64,000 bases of DNA. Source: Ochromonas danica. Its lineage: Eukaryota > Sar > Chrysophyceae > Chromulinales > Chromulinaceae. Position numbers and translations under genes: made by a program. The notes under the pieces were generated by a model. That model did not search any database and was not told where the DNA came from. It worked only from the letters and a program-made list of their open reading frames with translations. The DNA is taken from NCBI GenBank assembly GCA_015146655.1, contig VKHL01000045.1:62001-126000 (forward strand), read 5' to 3'. The first letter of the stretch is position 1. The number at the start of each line of letters is the position of its first letter. Below are positions 12,001 to 23,223 of the stretch, piece after piece.

Positions 12001-12160
12001 GTTAGCCATCGCAGTACATGGTGGCTCTCTCATGCCTGAGCAAATCCAGCGCTTGGGACTTGGATCAAATGAACCTGGTGGAGATGGAAAGAAGACAACC
12101 GCGGTTGTTGTTGATATGCCAAGACAACCATTATGCCCATGGTTCTTCTGTTGTTATTAA
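9032..12160 (+). CDS. Fatty-acyl-AMP ligase fused to an acyl carrier domain
   Basis: Eight exons (9032-9139, 9255-9348, 9482-9979, 10086-10207, 10287-10467, 10539-11242, 11311-11876, 11944-12160) give 829 residues. An ATP-dependent adenylating enzyme activates a fatty acid as acyl-AMP and probably loads it onto its own carrier domain. Adenylation motifs are in order: KGDRVLLVFFPG, VPVFPPDPRK, LQFTSGSTSEPKGVMISHQN (P-loop-like A3), VSWLPQYHDMGLIG, PNFAYALAARK, INAAEPVD, PTYGLAEHTVFVCSGG, YLRTGDMGF, DLIILGGSNHYPQDIE and PKTTSGKIAR with the catalytic Lys. These, especially WLPQYHDMGLIG and NHYPQDIE, are typical of FAAL rather than CoA ligases. The carrier domain follows with GVDSISIAQF, the Ser being the phosphopantetheine site, and a fourth helix in CNLHELAIAVHG. 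No ketosynthase or reductase domain is attached, so the activated chain must be passed on in trans. The start at 9032 is the first ATG in frame with MQVLEALSHW. Confidence 0.92.
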
Positions 12161-12665
12161 CTTATCACTGCTCTGCTCTATGATATGCAGCACTGTTTGT
12201 TAAGACGGTTAAGTTTAAAGAAATTGTGACGAAGGGCAGATATCTAGGATAGACGTCTAGGAGAGACATTGTGATGAAATTAGGCCAATAGGATAACACA
12301 TCATAATAAAATGTGAGTTTCTCTTCTCATCCAGTTGTAACCTTCACAAGTTAGCCATCGCAGTACATCATGTTGGGTCTCTCATACCCAAGCAAATCCA
12401 GCGCTTGGGACTTTATAGACATGTCATATCCAGACGACATCATAGTAGTAGCACAAAACTTGTGCGTTTCCGTTTTACGGACGTCGGGATTTCCTGGTTC
12501 GGTTTTTGGATTTTGGATTTTGGATTTCCGGGTTTGGTTGAGTGAATTTTCTACAATTGGGAAGGCAAAGAGAAGAACAAACACATCATCTTTGATTGAG
12601 CACTTGACTATTTTTATATTCCTTTCATTCTACTCATCTTCTAGTCCACTTGAAAATAATAATCT
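12161..12665 (+). pseudogene. Broken duplicate of the acyl-AMP ligase last exon, plus a GGATTTT tract
   Basis: Bases 12315-12413 repeat about 97 bases of the ligase's last exon (11966-12062). The match runs from GAGTTTCTCTTCTCATCC through CAAATCCAGCGCTTGGGACT, with scattered substitutions and small insertions. The copy has lost the splice acceptor and first bases of the exon and leads into unrelated sequence, so it is a fragment and not a working exon. Farther on, a G-rich plus-strand tract at 12501-12540 contains near-tandem GGATTTT units. The rest of this 505-base gap shows no gene. Confidence 0.75.
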
Positions 12666-15600
12666 ATGGATCAAGCTGGCCTTTCTTCTTATCTTCATGG
12701 AGAACAAGGTGTAATTCCTGTGGGTATGAAAGATGAGAACTATCTTTCCAAGCTCTTATTCAACAAGACATTGACAAAAGAGGAAATACAAGGTCTTGAT
12801 CATGCTAATCTCTGTCAAAGACTCTCTAGCTATGGTCCACGTCAAGTATGTCAATATCAGGTAGAGTTCTTTACTTTTCATCTCTCTCCTAACAGTATTT
12901 ACCATCTGATTTCACTGCGTTGTGTTGTGTGCTGCTGCTGTTGTTGTTATTGTTTTGGTTGTCGATGTTATTGTTGTTGTTATTGGGATCTGTGGGGAAT
13001 AGTTCAAGACCAATGATGTCGTTTGGATATGCAAACAATGCCAAAAGGTGACTTTATCTATTAAAACTCTTTATGAATTAATAACGGTTAATTCAATGTG
13101 TTGCTATCTTGAAGGATGAAACCTGTGTGCTATGTAATGATTGCTTCCAACATTCTTGTCATGAAGGTCATGATGTCTACTTTTATCATTCTGCTGCTGG
13201 AGGATGTTGTGATTGTGGTGATGCTGCTGCTTGGTCGCCTGAAGGATTTTGTTGTCATCATGGTAAACGAAACACAGACCCTGTGCAGTTTATTCCAGCG
13301 ACCTTGTGTGGACAAGCAAAGACTATCTTTTCTACTATTGCGGATGATTTCGAACATTTCTGTGGGGAGTATTGTCGTCTCCTGTTCGAAAATGAGATCA
13401 CATCCGAAGATGGTGAACAATTGTCACTTTATTTGTACGCAGATGATGTTCATTCCTATGAAGAATTGTTCCATGTGATCAATGGAAGGCTCAACTACCA
13501 CTTATCGAGCCAAGAGGTTTCTCAAGCTCTAATGCAACGTGGATATGTGCAGATGACGAGCTATTACAATCAGACGTTGGAAATTTTGCAGACTAGGAAT
13601 TTTAAATTTCGTCTTCTCACTAAGCAGCAAGAACGTGCTAGATCTGCTGTAGTGCAAGCGTTAAAGTGGATGAGAAGTATTGCTCTGATCTGTGATGGCG
13701 TGTGCTACTTGGCTTGTCAGGTGCTAGATAGTGAGAGACTTCGACGTATCTTTGTGTCAGACATGTATTTGGACAAGGAACTTGGAGTTGTCTTTCATGA
13801 TCTTTTGTTGACTTTAATGGCTGAACAGTCATTTAAGATGACTGCTGCGATAGCTTATGCGGCAGTAATTCGTAAGGTTAGTGCAGATTATAGAAGTGGA
13901 TTTGGAATTAGCGGGTCGTCTCTTTTCAACCTCTCAGTTCAGTTCTTGAATCGTGATTACTTTGTTCATGAGATTTGTTTTCACTACTCATTTCTCGATA
14001 ATTTGATCGGTGCTGTATACGATATGGTTCATGTGCCGGTGATTGGTGAAAGTGATTTCTCGACTGTATTCAGTATTTTCAAGAGACGGTACTCGCCAGT
14101 TATTGGAGACTGCAAGGTTAGGCTCCATATCAATCAGCTACACAACCCTCTCTAAATCATTTGCATATTTTGTTGACTTCTATTTTGCAGATAATATTCA
14201 CAATACCGGAGATATCTCGCCTTTTCCTCACCACTTGTTCATCAACGTTTTTTCGCCTTTTGTGCGAAGCTCAACTGTTACATTCACAGAAGCGAGCTTT
14301 TGAATCACATGTTATATTCGAAGACTCTCGTTGGATGAGCGCATTTAATCTTACTCTCGGTATGGCGTCCTTGTTCGATCATGTCACGAACTGGTTTGGT
14401 GATCCAACCTCCGTATCAAAACTGTTGAAGATTTGCTCCTCTTTGACCAAAATTCATGCTGCCAACGTGCAACTAGTCGATGTCGGCCAAGTAATGGTCA
14501 ACGTTGTTCGAGAGTGCTTTCAATGGCAACAAAGCAAAGAGAATGGCTATGCAGATACCGCTTCCTCCATTCTTTCTGAGGCCATAAACTTTGAGAGTCT
14601 CGATCTCCTGGGAAAGGAGAGTCACATCATCTTGCGGTACTTTAGTATGAGTTTTGTTCGAACTGATGCCAAATCTTTTCACCTCCCTCTTCATCGCTTT
14701 TTGGGACATTGTGTAATGGAAGCGAGCAAGCATCCTCATCTGTGTTCAACTCTCTACAATATTGGACTGCTGTTGGCCGAGGACTCGAAACACACCACCA
14801 GCATGCTTTTCACCATGCTGCAGCCAATCCTGTTTGGTAATGAAATTCGTGAAGGCAAATGGAAGCGAAATGGTAACTGTGTTCTATCACAGTTATTCAA
14901 CTATAGTGAGGCCCCATGCTGCAAATACTTCAGAGACCTTGATTTGATGGTTGTTCAAACGACGATGATAGTGTTGCCAGCTTCAGTTTTCCTCTTGTAT
15001 CTCTTCAATGAATCTGGGATTATCAAGCTCATGTTACAAGATGATTTAGTATTTGTAGGCACCAGTGTTCCTCTGGAACCAGACTTCTCTGCTAGGATGA
15101 TAGCAGAATGTCTCAGTTTGATTATTATGGTGTTGACGGAATTGCCTAGAGAACCTCAAGCAGATCCTTCAGTGCGATTGATTTCGCAAATTCGTCGTGA
15201 GTGGATACACAGACTCGCTGCGGAGTCTTGCTCCTTTTCGCAGCTTCAGGAGAGTATCTCTATTTGTGCAGGATATGACAAGCTGCCATCTCAAATTCTA
15301 GACTCTTTGCTGCTTGAAATAGCTGTTAAAAATCAGATTTCAGCTCTCACTGCTCCGACATACTCTCTCCGTAAGGAATTGTGGGGTGAATATGACCCTT
15401 GCTTTCCTCATCTTAATGATGCTTCTCACCAATCAGCTTTAGAGAAGAAGCCAAAGCTTAATGTCGCCCATCCTATTGTCCAACCGCTTGCCACCCCCCA
15501 TGAGTGCTTCTCAGAGATTCGTCCAAAGATTCTTTTCGATCCTATTTTCTTGATTTCTTTGCGCAATATACTTCATTCGGCAGCTTGGAAAAGACTAGGG

Positions 15601-18564
15601 CTAGTGGAATATGATCGTCAGCGGCTATTAGATGTAGCTTTTGATTGCAATGACACTGTCTTGAATCGCGCATTGCATGTTCTGACACTTGCCATGCACG
15701 AAGCCACCAGCATGATCACAGAAAGAAGAGACGAGTCAGTTGTTGGAGACTTCTTTAAGCTCCTTGTTGAAGAAAAAGTTGTGCATGTGGGTCATGAGAC
15801 CGCAGATTCTTTCCGTTTACATCCATCCATATTTGGAACACTGTTTCGACTGAAAGGGTGGCATGAAGAGAATCATGACTTCAATACCATGTATCACATT
15901 GAGTGGATACTCAATAAATTAGTGCAATTAAGCCCGGAATGTAAAGAGATTATGGATATATTGTCACCACCTAAACCTTCGGCTGCCGTGGAATCTTCCC
16001 CTGTAACAGATTTTGAGCAATTGAAGAAGATCAACAAGGAAAAAGCCCTCCTTTCTATTCAAGCAGCTGCTTCACAATTTCTTGCAAGCTTAGAAGATAT
16101 TTCAGACTCGGAGGAAGGTGAAGAAGAGGAGGAAGCAGAGGAGGAAGGCATAGTTAGCAATGGTGACATTGTTTTGGACACGAAGCAGATGGATGAAGAA
16201 GGAACAAATCTCGGTGATGACAAAGAACGCGAAGCATCAGTGAAGACATTGAACATGACGCTGAGTACTAAAGCAAACAGTGGCGACACAGAAGACGACT
16301 TATCAATAGGGGATGATTTGCTATGTATAATATGTCAAACTGAACTTGGTGTTCTGGAAGCCGATGGAGATGGTGAACAGCAACCGGGCGACTTTGTGGG
16401 TTGTTTAGCACTGTTGCAATGCACCACCATCGGAAGAGAAACGAGTCGAGATATCTTCATCGCAGATCCACTTCCATCTGAAAACACCTCCATTTTGCAC
16501 AAAGGGGTGTGGAATTCTTGCAATTATCGAATAGGTTTATGTGGACACATGATGCATTCATATTGCTTCGAAACGTATAAGGCATCGATGCTGTTGGGCA
16601 GCGCGCGTGACAATCATCTGATAGTTGACGCAGCTCAAGGTTATGTGACTTGCCCACTGTGTAAGAAACTCTGCAATACATTGATTCCGATGAAAATTCC
16701 GAACAATATGAGCGATAAGAAAGATAAAGAAAAGAAAAGCAAGGCCTTCATCGAGGGATTTAGTGCTGTGGAATGGTTTAAAAGTTTGGCTTTGTGTGTT
16801 CAGGACCATAGCTTGGAGTCTAGTGGAGGCCTGGAATTAAGTGAGTTGATTCAGCTCGATTTTCCTATCATAGATATCCTAATTGGTTGTTTGTTTCTGC
16901 AGAGAGTGCTCCGCAGGTGGATGATCATGTTTTGGAAAGGTATAATAATCGAAATCGACTTGCGTTCTTGATTTTTCTTGTTACTGATGTGGATGTTTAA
17001 TACTCTCTGTTAGCTTTCTTCTGTCCATCTTAAGGAAAGACACGGTCTATGATCTGTCCGCTGCGATCGAATTCCTGCTTAATATGATCGCCTATACTCT
17101 GAGCATGGACATTACTGAACATATCGCCCCGGCCTATCATCTTCAGTATGTTCAGCAATTGATGATTGCTGAAAAGCCCAATGTATCATTTCTCAGCTAC
17201 GGTAAATACTCACCGGGATTTGATGATTTGAAGAATGTTTCTATTGTTTTAGAGGCTATCGGCCAAGTGTGCTGCTTGGAAAAGACTATCGTGGGTGGGT
17301 TAATTCGACAACTTTTGAACGTGATTTTCCCTTCAAAGAATCCGAATCACTCCCGCAGTATGACTATGGACGATGATTCTTGGCTTGGCAGTCGATGGCC
17401 CCCTTTGTTGCAATTGCCGCTTTTGGATATTATGATGTTGATTGCTGGCCTGAGTACTCAATCTCTTGACATCGTGATGCATGAGGCAGATGACTCTATT
17501 GTAAAGATACCTGGGCTTCAAGATACATCTGCACTGATCAGTTCAGTAAGTTGGCTGTGTTTGGCAAAGTTAATACAGCTTTGTATTGAATACTCTAGTG
17601 AGGATACTGTTCAGAATCGTGTTGATGACTCAACATCGCCTCCACTCGATACATCGATCAATTGCCTGTATCACTTTGTGAAAACTCGCGGTAACTTCGA
17701 AAATATTGGTTCTCGCAAGTTCTTGTCGATACTGAAGGATTGGTTGCTTTTTATTCGAATTGTTATTCATACATACACTCGAATGCCTTTCAATCCAATT
17801 CGTGCGGTTTTTATTCGTTCCCTTGACGGAGATGATGCATCTTGGGCTGTTCTGCCCTTATCGGAAGGTGTGATAACTGCATCTCTGGTTAGGCCACATC
17901 TGTTTTGTGTTGGTTTGTCTTTCCTTCTTGACGACGGCTCACCCCTGGATGCCCAAGAAGTAGTAAGCGAAGCTGTTGGTAATTGGCTGCAGGACAAATC
18001 TTCTTTCATCTCAATGGCGGCCTCTGTGGGTTCTCCAATGTTCGATTATCGGAAATGTGGCCGATTCCAATCTTACCCTTGCTTGACACAGCGCAATTTG
18101 ATTGCACTTCCCAAGGATTATGCTCAATTGCATTCTAAAGTACTATCACTTTGTACCAACGATATGCCGGCTATTTGCTTGGTGTGTGGAGCTATTGTTG
18201 ATGCTGGTGGTCACGGTCAGTGTTTCGCACACTCTCTGTTTTGTGGTGAAGGTGTTGGTATATTTTTCCTCTTCCAGGTATGTGTCTTAGGAATGAGATC
18301 AGCTGTTTTGTGACTAATAATCTTTTCTGTATTTGCTAGGATTGCAACATCGTGTTATGTCATGGTCCGCGCTCATCTTACTTCCCGTCCGTATACTTGG
18401 ATTCCTATGGAGAGATTCACAAGTCTTTTCGCAGCAAGCCTCTTCGCCTTGACCCCACCCGACTTGAGGTCTTGAGATCGTTGTGGGCAAACTACGGAAT
18501 TGCTTCTGAAGTCACAATCAAGCGGTCTTCGGCTACCAGATTGATTATAAACGGTTATTTTTGA
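12666..18564 (+). CDS. UBR: UBR1/UBR2-type N-recognin E3 ubiquitin ligase
   Basis: Seven exons (12666-12860, 13003-13047, 13115-14116, 14191-16840, 16903-16939, 17014-18277, 18340-18564) give 1805 residues. This E3 of the Arg/N-degron pathway binds proteins with basic N-terminal residues and passes ubiquitin from an E2. The zinc-rich UBR box is at about residues 73-130: WICKQC, CVLCNDCFQHSCHEGHDV, GGCCDCGDAAAW, FCCHHG. A long helical middle follows. An acidic stretch of Glu/Asp lies near residues 1045-1105. A RING-H2-type domain at about 1123-1240 starts LLCIICQTELG, continues CGHMMHSYCFETYK and closes CPLCKKLCNTLIP. The C-terminal cap (CNIVLCHGPRSSYFPSVYLD, then PLRLDPTRLEVLR) is typical of UBR1/UBR2/PRT6. 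Length is normal for the family. Joins around the tiny fifth exon are supported by phase and strong splice sites. Confidence 0.93.
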
Positions 18565-18826
18565 GTGATGTGGTTGACTGAGCTGCTAATCTACAAGCAA
18601 TTTTGTGATGAAAGGCATTTTATATATCAATTATGAAGCTTTTTGTAGATCGATGGTCTTTCTTACATCGATGCGATGATTATACTTCGAGAAGGTTTGA
18701 AATAGATTAGCGAGAACTAGCACTCATAGCATCAGCAGCGTGCTGCTGCTTTGTGCTCTTAAACACACTAACCGTGGTGGATTCCTGTTAAACTAATCAA
18801 ATCGATGGAGAAATATCAGTAATTTC
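18565..18826. other. Gap between convergent genes
   Basis: Untranslated sequence only. It could hold a final short exon of the minus-strand Rtc3-like gene (acceptor-like TTAACAG near 18785), but this cannot be decided from sequence. Confidence 0.3.
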
Positions 18827-19269
18827 TTACCCTTTTTCGTGCCCTTCAAGTGTGGTTTGGTGACCCGCATGCTGGATGTGGCCATTCTCAACCATGAACT
18901 TGAAGATCGTTTCGAAGTCACTTGTGCCAAAAGTCTCCTCCAGCTCTTGTCTTGATGGTCTTTCTAAAGTTCCGCTATGAGCTCTACTTGTTTTGGTAAC
19001 AAATACCTCCCAAGCATCCACTACTTCAACCAATGCCACTGAGTGGGGATCTACAAAAATGATGATTCAATTTATACGTATCTCTTCAATAGCAACAATC
19101 AAAAGAATTGTTCCACAGTATGCTTAATACCTTTAATCCATCGATTATAATCTTCTATCTTAACGCGAATAATAAACTCTGGTGTTTCAGGTAGATTTCC
19201 AACTCCTGTATAAGGACGTTGATAAAGTAAAAGACCATCTTCGGATCCTTTTGAATGCGTATGCTTCAT
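18827..19269 (-). CDS. Rtc3/SBDS-domain small protein
   Basis: Two exons, 19269-19131 and 19050-18827, joined across an 80-base intron in phase 1, give 120 residues. It resembles the free-standing SBDS-like domain proteins (yeast Rtc3) and the N-terminal domain of the ribosome-maturation factor SBDS. The match is strongest in RPSRQELEETFGTSDFETIF followed by FMVENGHIQ, which corresponds to the FGTSD...ILxxGxIQ signature. The rest of SBDS is absent, as in Rtc3. Such proteins are linked to RNA metabolism and stress tolerance, but the function is not settled. The stop codon lies inside a donor-like GGGTAAGA, so the last codons may be spliced to a further short exon; the end given here is the simplest reading. 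Confidence 0.7.
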
Positions 19270-19646
19270 CTTTATCTTTCACTTGCTATGGACCTCTAAT
19301 CTCCTTCAGCAGTGATAGGTACAGTATTTGATAATGAATGACTGCAATGACTTGTGATGGATTTGATTGTGATTGCGATAGGAATTCGATGACGAAGACA
19401 GACCAGCACAAAGCACATGAAGACAAAGAAGGGACTTACCTACAGCTGTGTGGTGAAATAACTGTTTATGGGGGAGAAACTGTTTTCATCAACTCTATTG
19501 GTGTAACAGCAGTCTAGTAGATTAGCTATCGTCTACTAGATTAGCTCTCCTAGACTGTTAGAAGTCTTCTGCTGGTAACTGATTAAGGTAAATGATTAAA
19601 AGAAGAAAACTGATTCAAAACTATTTTCTTCTTTATATTAAACTAT
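19270..19646. other. Gap between two minus-strand genes
   Basis: The 377 bases contain 5' sequence of the Rtc3-like gene and 3' sequence of the SMARCAD1-like gene. A short direct repeat of TAGATTAGCT(A/C)TC... lies near 19518-19550. No gene is seen. Confidence 0.4.
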
Positions 19647-22600
19647 TTACACTTTTCCAGCAGTTCGACCAGCTGAATGATCAATATGCTTTGTTAAAGC
19701 TTTTGATAGAATTTGACTAATCATGGCGATATCTCCATCATCACCTTGACCATCCTTCTTTAGAGAAGACTTAAGTGTATGACCAGATAACACAGCTTGA
19801 CTCAAGCGACTCTTGCGCTCTCCCATCTCATAGATGTCTTCATCAACTGAACCTGTGGCAACTAACTTGAAAACCGTCACTGGCTTAGTCTGTCCAATAC
19901 GATGGCATCGATCCTACACAAAAAAAACACCAATTAAGCCTAAGCTACCTGATCAAGATGCAACACATCACACATAATTCATACCTCAGCTTGCTTGTCA
20001 TTTTCAGGATTGAAGTCAAGATCATGCATGATAACAGTATCTGCAGCCGTTAGATTGATTCCTAATCCACCTGCTTTTGTAGAGAGAAGAAAGACAGGAA
20101 TGGAAGTATCCTGATTGAATTTATCAATGAGTTCTTGACGCACTTTGACAGGTGTAGATCCATCTAAACGAAGATAGCTCAATCCAATATCTTCTAATAA
20201 CACTTCCAACAGATCTAATATACGTGTCCATTGACTAAAGACAAGTATACGATGTCCTTCACGCTATTTAAAAAAACCATACATCATGTTAACGATAGCT
20301 CATATGGTAATGAAAGATGACAGCAATACTGTATACTTACTCGTAACTTAGGGAGCTCTTCCTTAAGATAGATCATCTTGGGAGAATCATAAAGAGATTC
20401 AGCACATAATTCATATTTTTGTAAATATTCTGGATATTGTAAACAAAGTTGATGAACATCAAAGTCAGAGAATCCTTTAATCTCATTCAGAACACGTTCA
20501 AAATTACATTGATTTCCAAAATGTTCAAACATGTGGGAAACTTTTGCAATTTCTCTTAAAATTGTTTCATCTTGATAATAGATACGAAGAAGTAAAGGAT
20601 GATTTGCTGCTTTACGTAAAGCTGTAAACAAATGCTTTGCTTCTGTTGCATTGAGTGTTTGAATAACTTCTGCATGATTAATATCAGGTGACTTATCAAT
20701 AATATCTACAATAGCTTCCTTATTATTGTTTAAGAGAGATTCATCATCATCATCATCAAAAGTCAAGTCAATAGGTGTATTAGTTGACTTGCTAGGGACT
20801 TGACCAAGATGTTTAGTTGGTGTTTGCATCATAGAAGTCTTACTAGTCTGATTAACATTACTATTAGATATATCTACAACACCATGTGTCATAGCTTGTG
20901 AGACATCTATAAAGTTAATAGGATCAATAGATTCATTAGCATTTCCTTTCTTCAACTTTTGTTGAGCAAATGCTGTAATAATATTATCATAAATCATTTG
21001 TTGACGCTTAGTCATACTAAGTTTATGTACTGTAGTAGATTTAGTACTTAATTGATCTAAAACATCAATCTTTAATCTTCTAAGAACAAAAGGTGCTAAC
21101 ATGTTTTTCACTTGTGATAGTGAAGTATTATTATTATCTTTTTGATCCCATCCAAAAGCTTGTATAAGTAATCGACATTTATCATGACGGAAGACAGTTG
21201 ACATAAGAAAAGATAATAATGCTAATAATTCACCAATATTATTTTGTACTGGTGTACCACTTAAGAGAAGACGATGTTGTGTTTGAATAGTATTGAGATT
21301 GGAATATCTAGAAGATTCTGCATTCTTAATACAATGTGCTTCATCTAAGACAAGATAATCAAAATTCTGATTGAAAAAGAAAGCACGATCTTGTTTATTA
21401 CTTTCTCGTTCAAATAGAGTGTATGTACAAAGAATCACATCCACTTCTTCATATTGTATCTTACTACGTAAACTATATCGTAATTCAGCACGTTCAGTCT
21501 GACTACCATGGTAGATGAAAAGTCGCAGATTTGGATTAAAACGCTCAATCTCATTCTTCCAATTATTCAATGTTGATGCTGGAACAACGATAAGATGAGG
21601 AAGGACTTTCTTTCTATTCGTCTTGATCACCCAGGAGAGAAAGGCAATTGTTTGTACTGTCTTCCCTAAACCCATATCATCTGCTAATACTCCATTAACA
21701 TTATTTTCATGTAATAATTTAAGCCAATTCACTCCAACTAATTGATAAGGATTAAGACGTAATAAAGGACAAATCTTTTCAACATCTTCATTCGATAGTA
21801 CAGGGTTCTTAGAAGATAAACTATTTCGTGATTTCATTTGAATAAGATTGATACAGTCACGCGCCATACCTCGCTCTCCTTTCTGTTGGTCTTCATTATC
21901 CCATTCCATAATGGCTTTTTGAAGTCGTTCACTTACTACTTTACACTCACGTAAGACAGCATTAGCTCGATCTAGAATACCTTGTGTATCCAGCTCTTCT
22001 TCCTCTTCTGCTGAATCATCTTCATCATGGTCATCATCATTTTCACTCTCACTAGCCACTTTAACCTTCTTTTTCGGCTGCTTTGTCTTGCTAATCACAC
22101 TCTTCGATTCTTTGATAGGAGTATCTTCCAACACAATGGCAGTGGTAGTGGACGTGGTAGGGTTAGTTGGTTTAGTACCATTCTTTACCACTTGTGGACT
22201 ATCAATTAAATTATCTTCTTCTTCATCAGAATCATATATAATTCGTTTCCTCTTGGCTGGTAGAGAAGAAGATGAAGTAGTAGAAGAAGATTCAATAACC
22301 TTCACCTCCTTTGATGGCTGGTGACTAATTGAAGACAATGAAGATGAAGACTTCTGGGGATAATTGTTATGATGATTGCCATTATGATTATTGTGATTAT
22401 GGTGATTGTTATTGTAATTAGTTTGTTGTTGAGGACTTTGGAAAGGTTTTAAATCATTTCTTGGGTTAAATAAGACTGTATCACGAATACTAATATAACT
22501 TGGTTGTTGTCTTTCTTTTGGTTTCATTTTTGAAATATGATCAGCTAATGGATCATAATCATCATCTAATGACTTATTCAAGAGACTATTCTTTATCAGA

Positions 22601-23073
22601 CTAGATGAAATTACTTTCTTGAGATCAACTGTTGTTGTTGGTATTGGTTTAGTTGGTTTAATATCAAGAATATCATCATCTTCTTCATCCTCTTCTTGTT
22701 CTTCTTCCTCTTTGGCTTTCTTCTTTATCTTTTCTTTGAATTGTTTATAATTCTCTCGTCGTCGTTGTGCTAACATTGCTTTTTGTGCATTTCGTGCTTT
22801 CTCAAAGTCAGACATTTTTGAAGAATTCCTTTTCTCTAACCATGGCTCTTCTTCTTCTTGTTCTTCTTCCTCTGGTTTTCCTTCTTCTTTTTTATTGAGA
22901 GAATTTGTCTTGTGATTGTTAGCTGTGTCATTGCTTCTGACCTGTTGCTGGTTTGATGATGAAGGGGGTGATTTGTTATAAGCGAATCGTGAGAAAGGAT
23001 TTGGTGGAGAAGGAGAGTCCACGACAGTTGTTCTGGTTGGGAAAGAAGGTAACGCGATAATACTTCTTCTCAT
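19647..23073 (-). CDS. SMARCAD1: SMARCAD1/Fun30-type SNF2 chromatin remodeller
   Basis: Three exons (23073-20341, 20263-19985, 19913-19647), both introns in phase 0, give 1092 residues. It is an ATP-dependent nucleosome remodeller acting in the nucleus. Residues 1-420 are low-complexity, with acidic, Lys-rich and Asn/His-rich runs. The SNF2 ATPase follows: [16 protein letters not shown], Walker A in [19 protein letters not shown] at about 465, [10 protein letters not shown], Walker B DEAH in [18 protein letters not shown] at about 576, and [11 protein letters not shown]. The helicase C half has [71 protein letters not shown] and the long, poorly conserved insert between lobes fit the SMARCAD1/Fun30/ETL1 branch. 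The motif I context is LADDMG where most relatives have LADEMG. I chose the ATG at 23073 because the frame farther upstream has no ATG. Confidence 0.9.
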
Positions 23074-23223
23074 AGTATATTCAATATATCTTATGGAATG
23101 AACAGTAGTTAATCTTATTTTATGGTTCCCCGTGTGGAATTCAATTCCACGTGTGTCGATATTATTGCTATGCGTGGTCACTGTAGTGTTAACTTTAAAA
23201 ATTGGGTGAATGTTGGTAGGTGG

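Noticed and set aside
12501-12540. GGATTTT tract as a telomere-like relic
   Set aside because: Only two or three imperfect units, and the unit is not a telomere repeat I know from related organisms.
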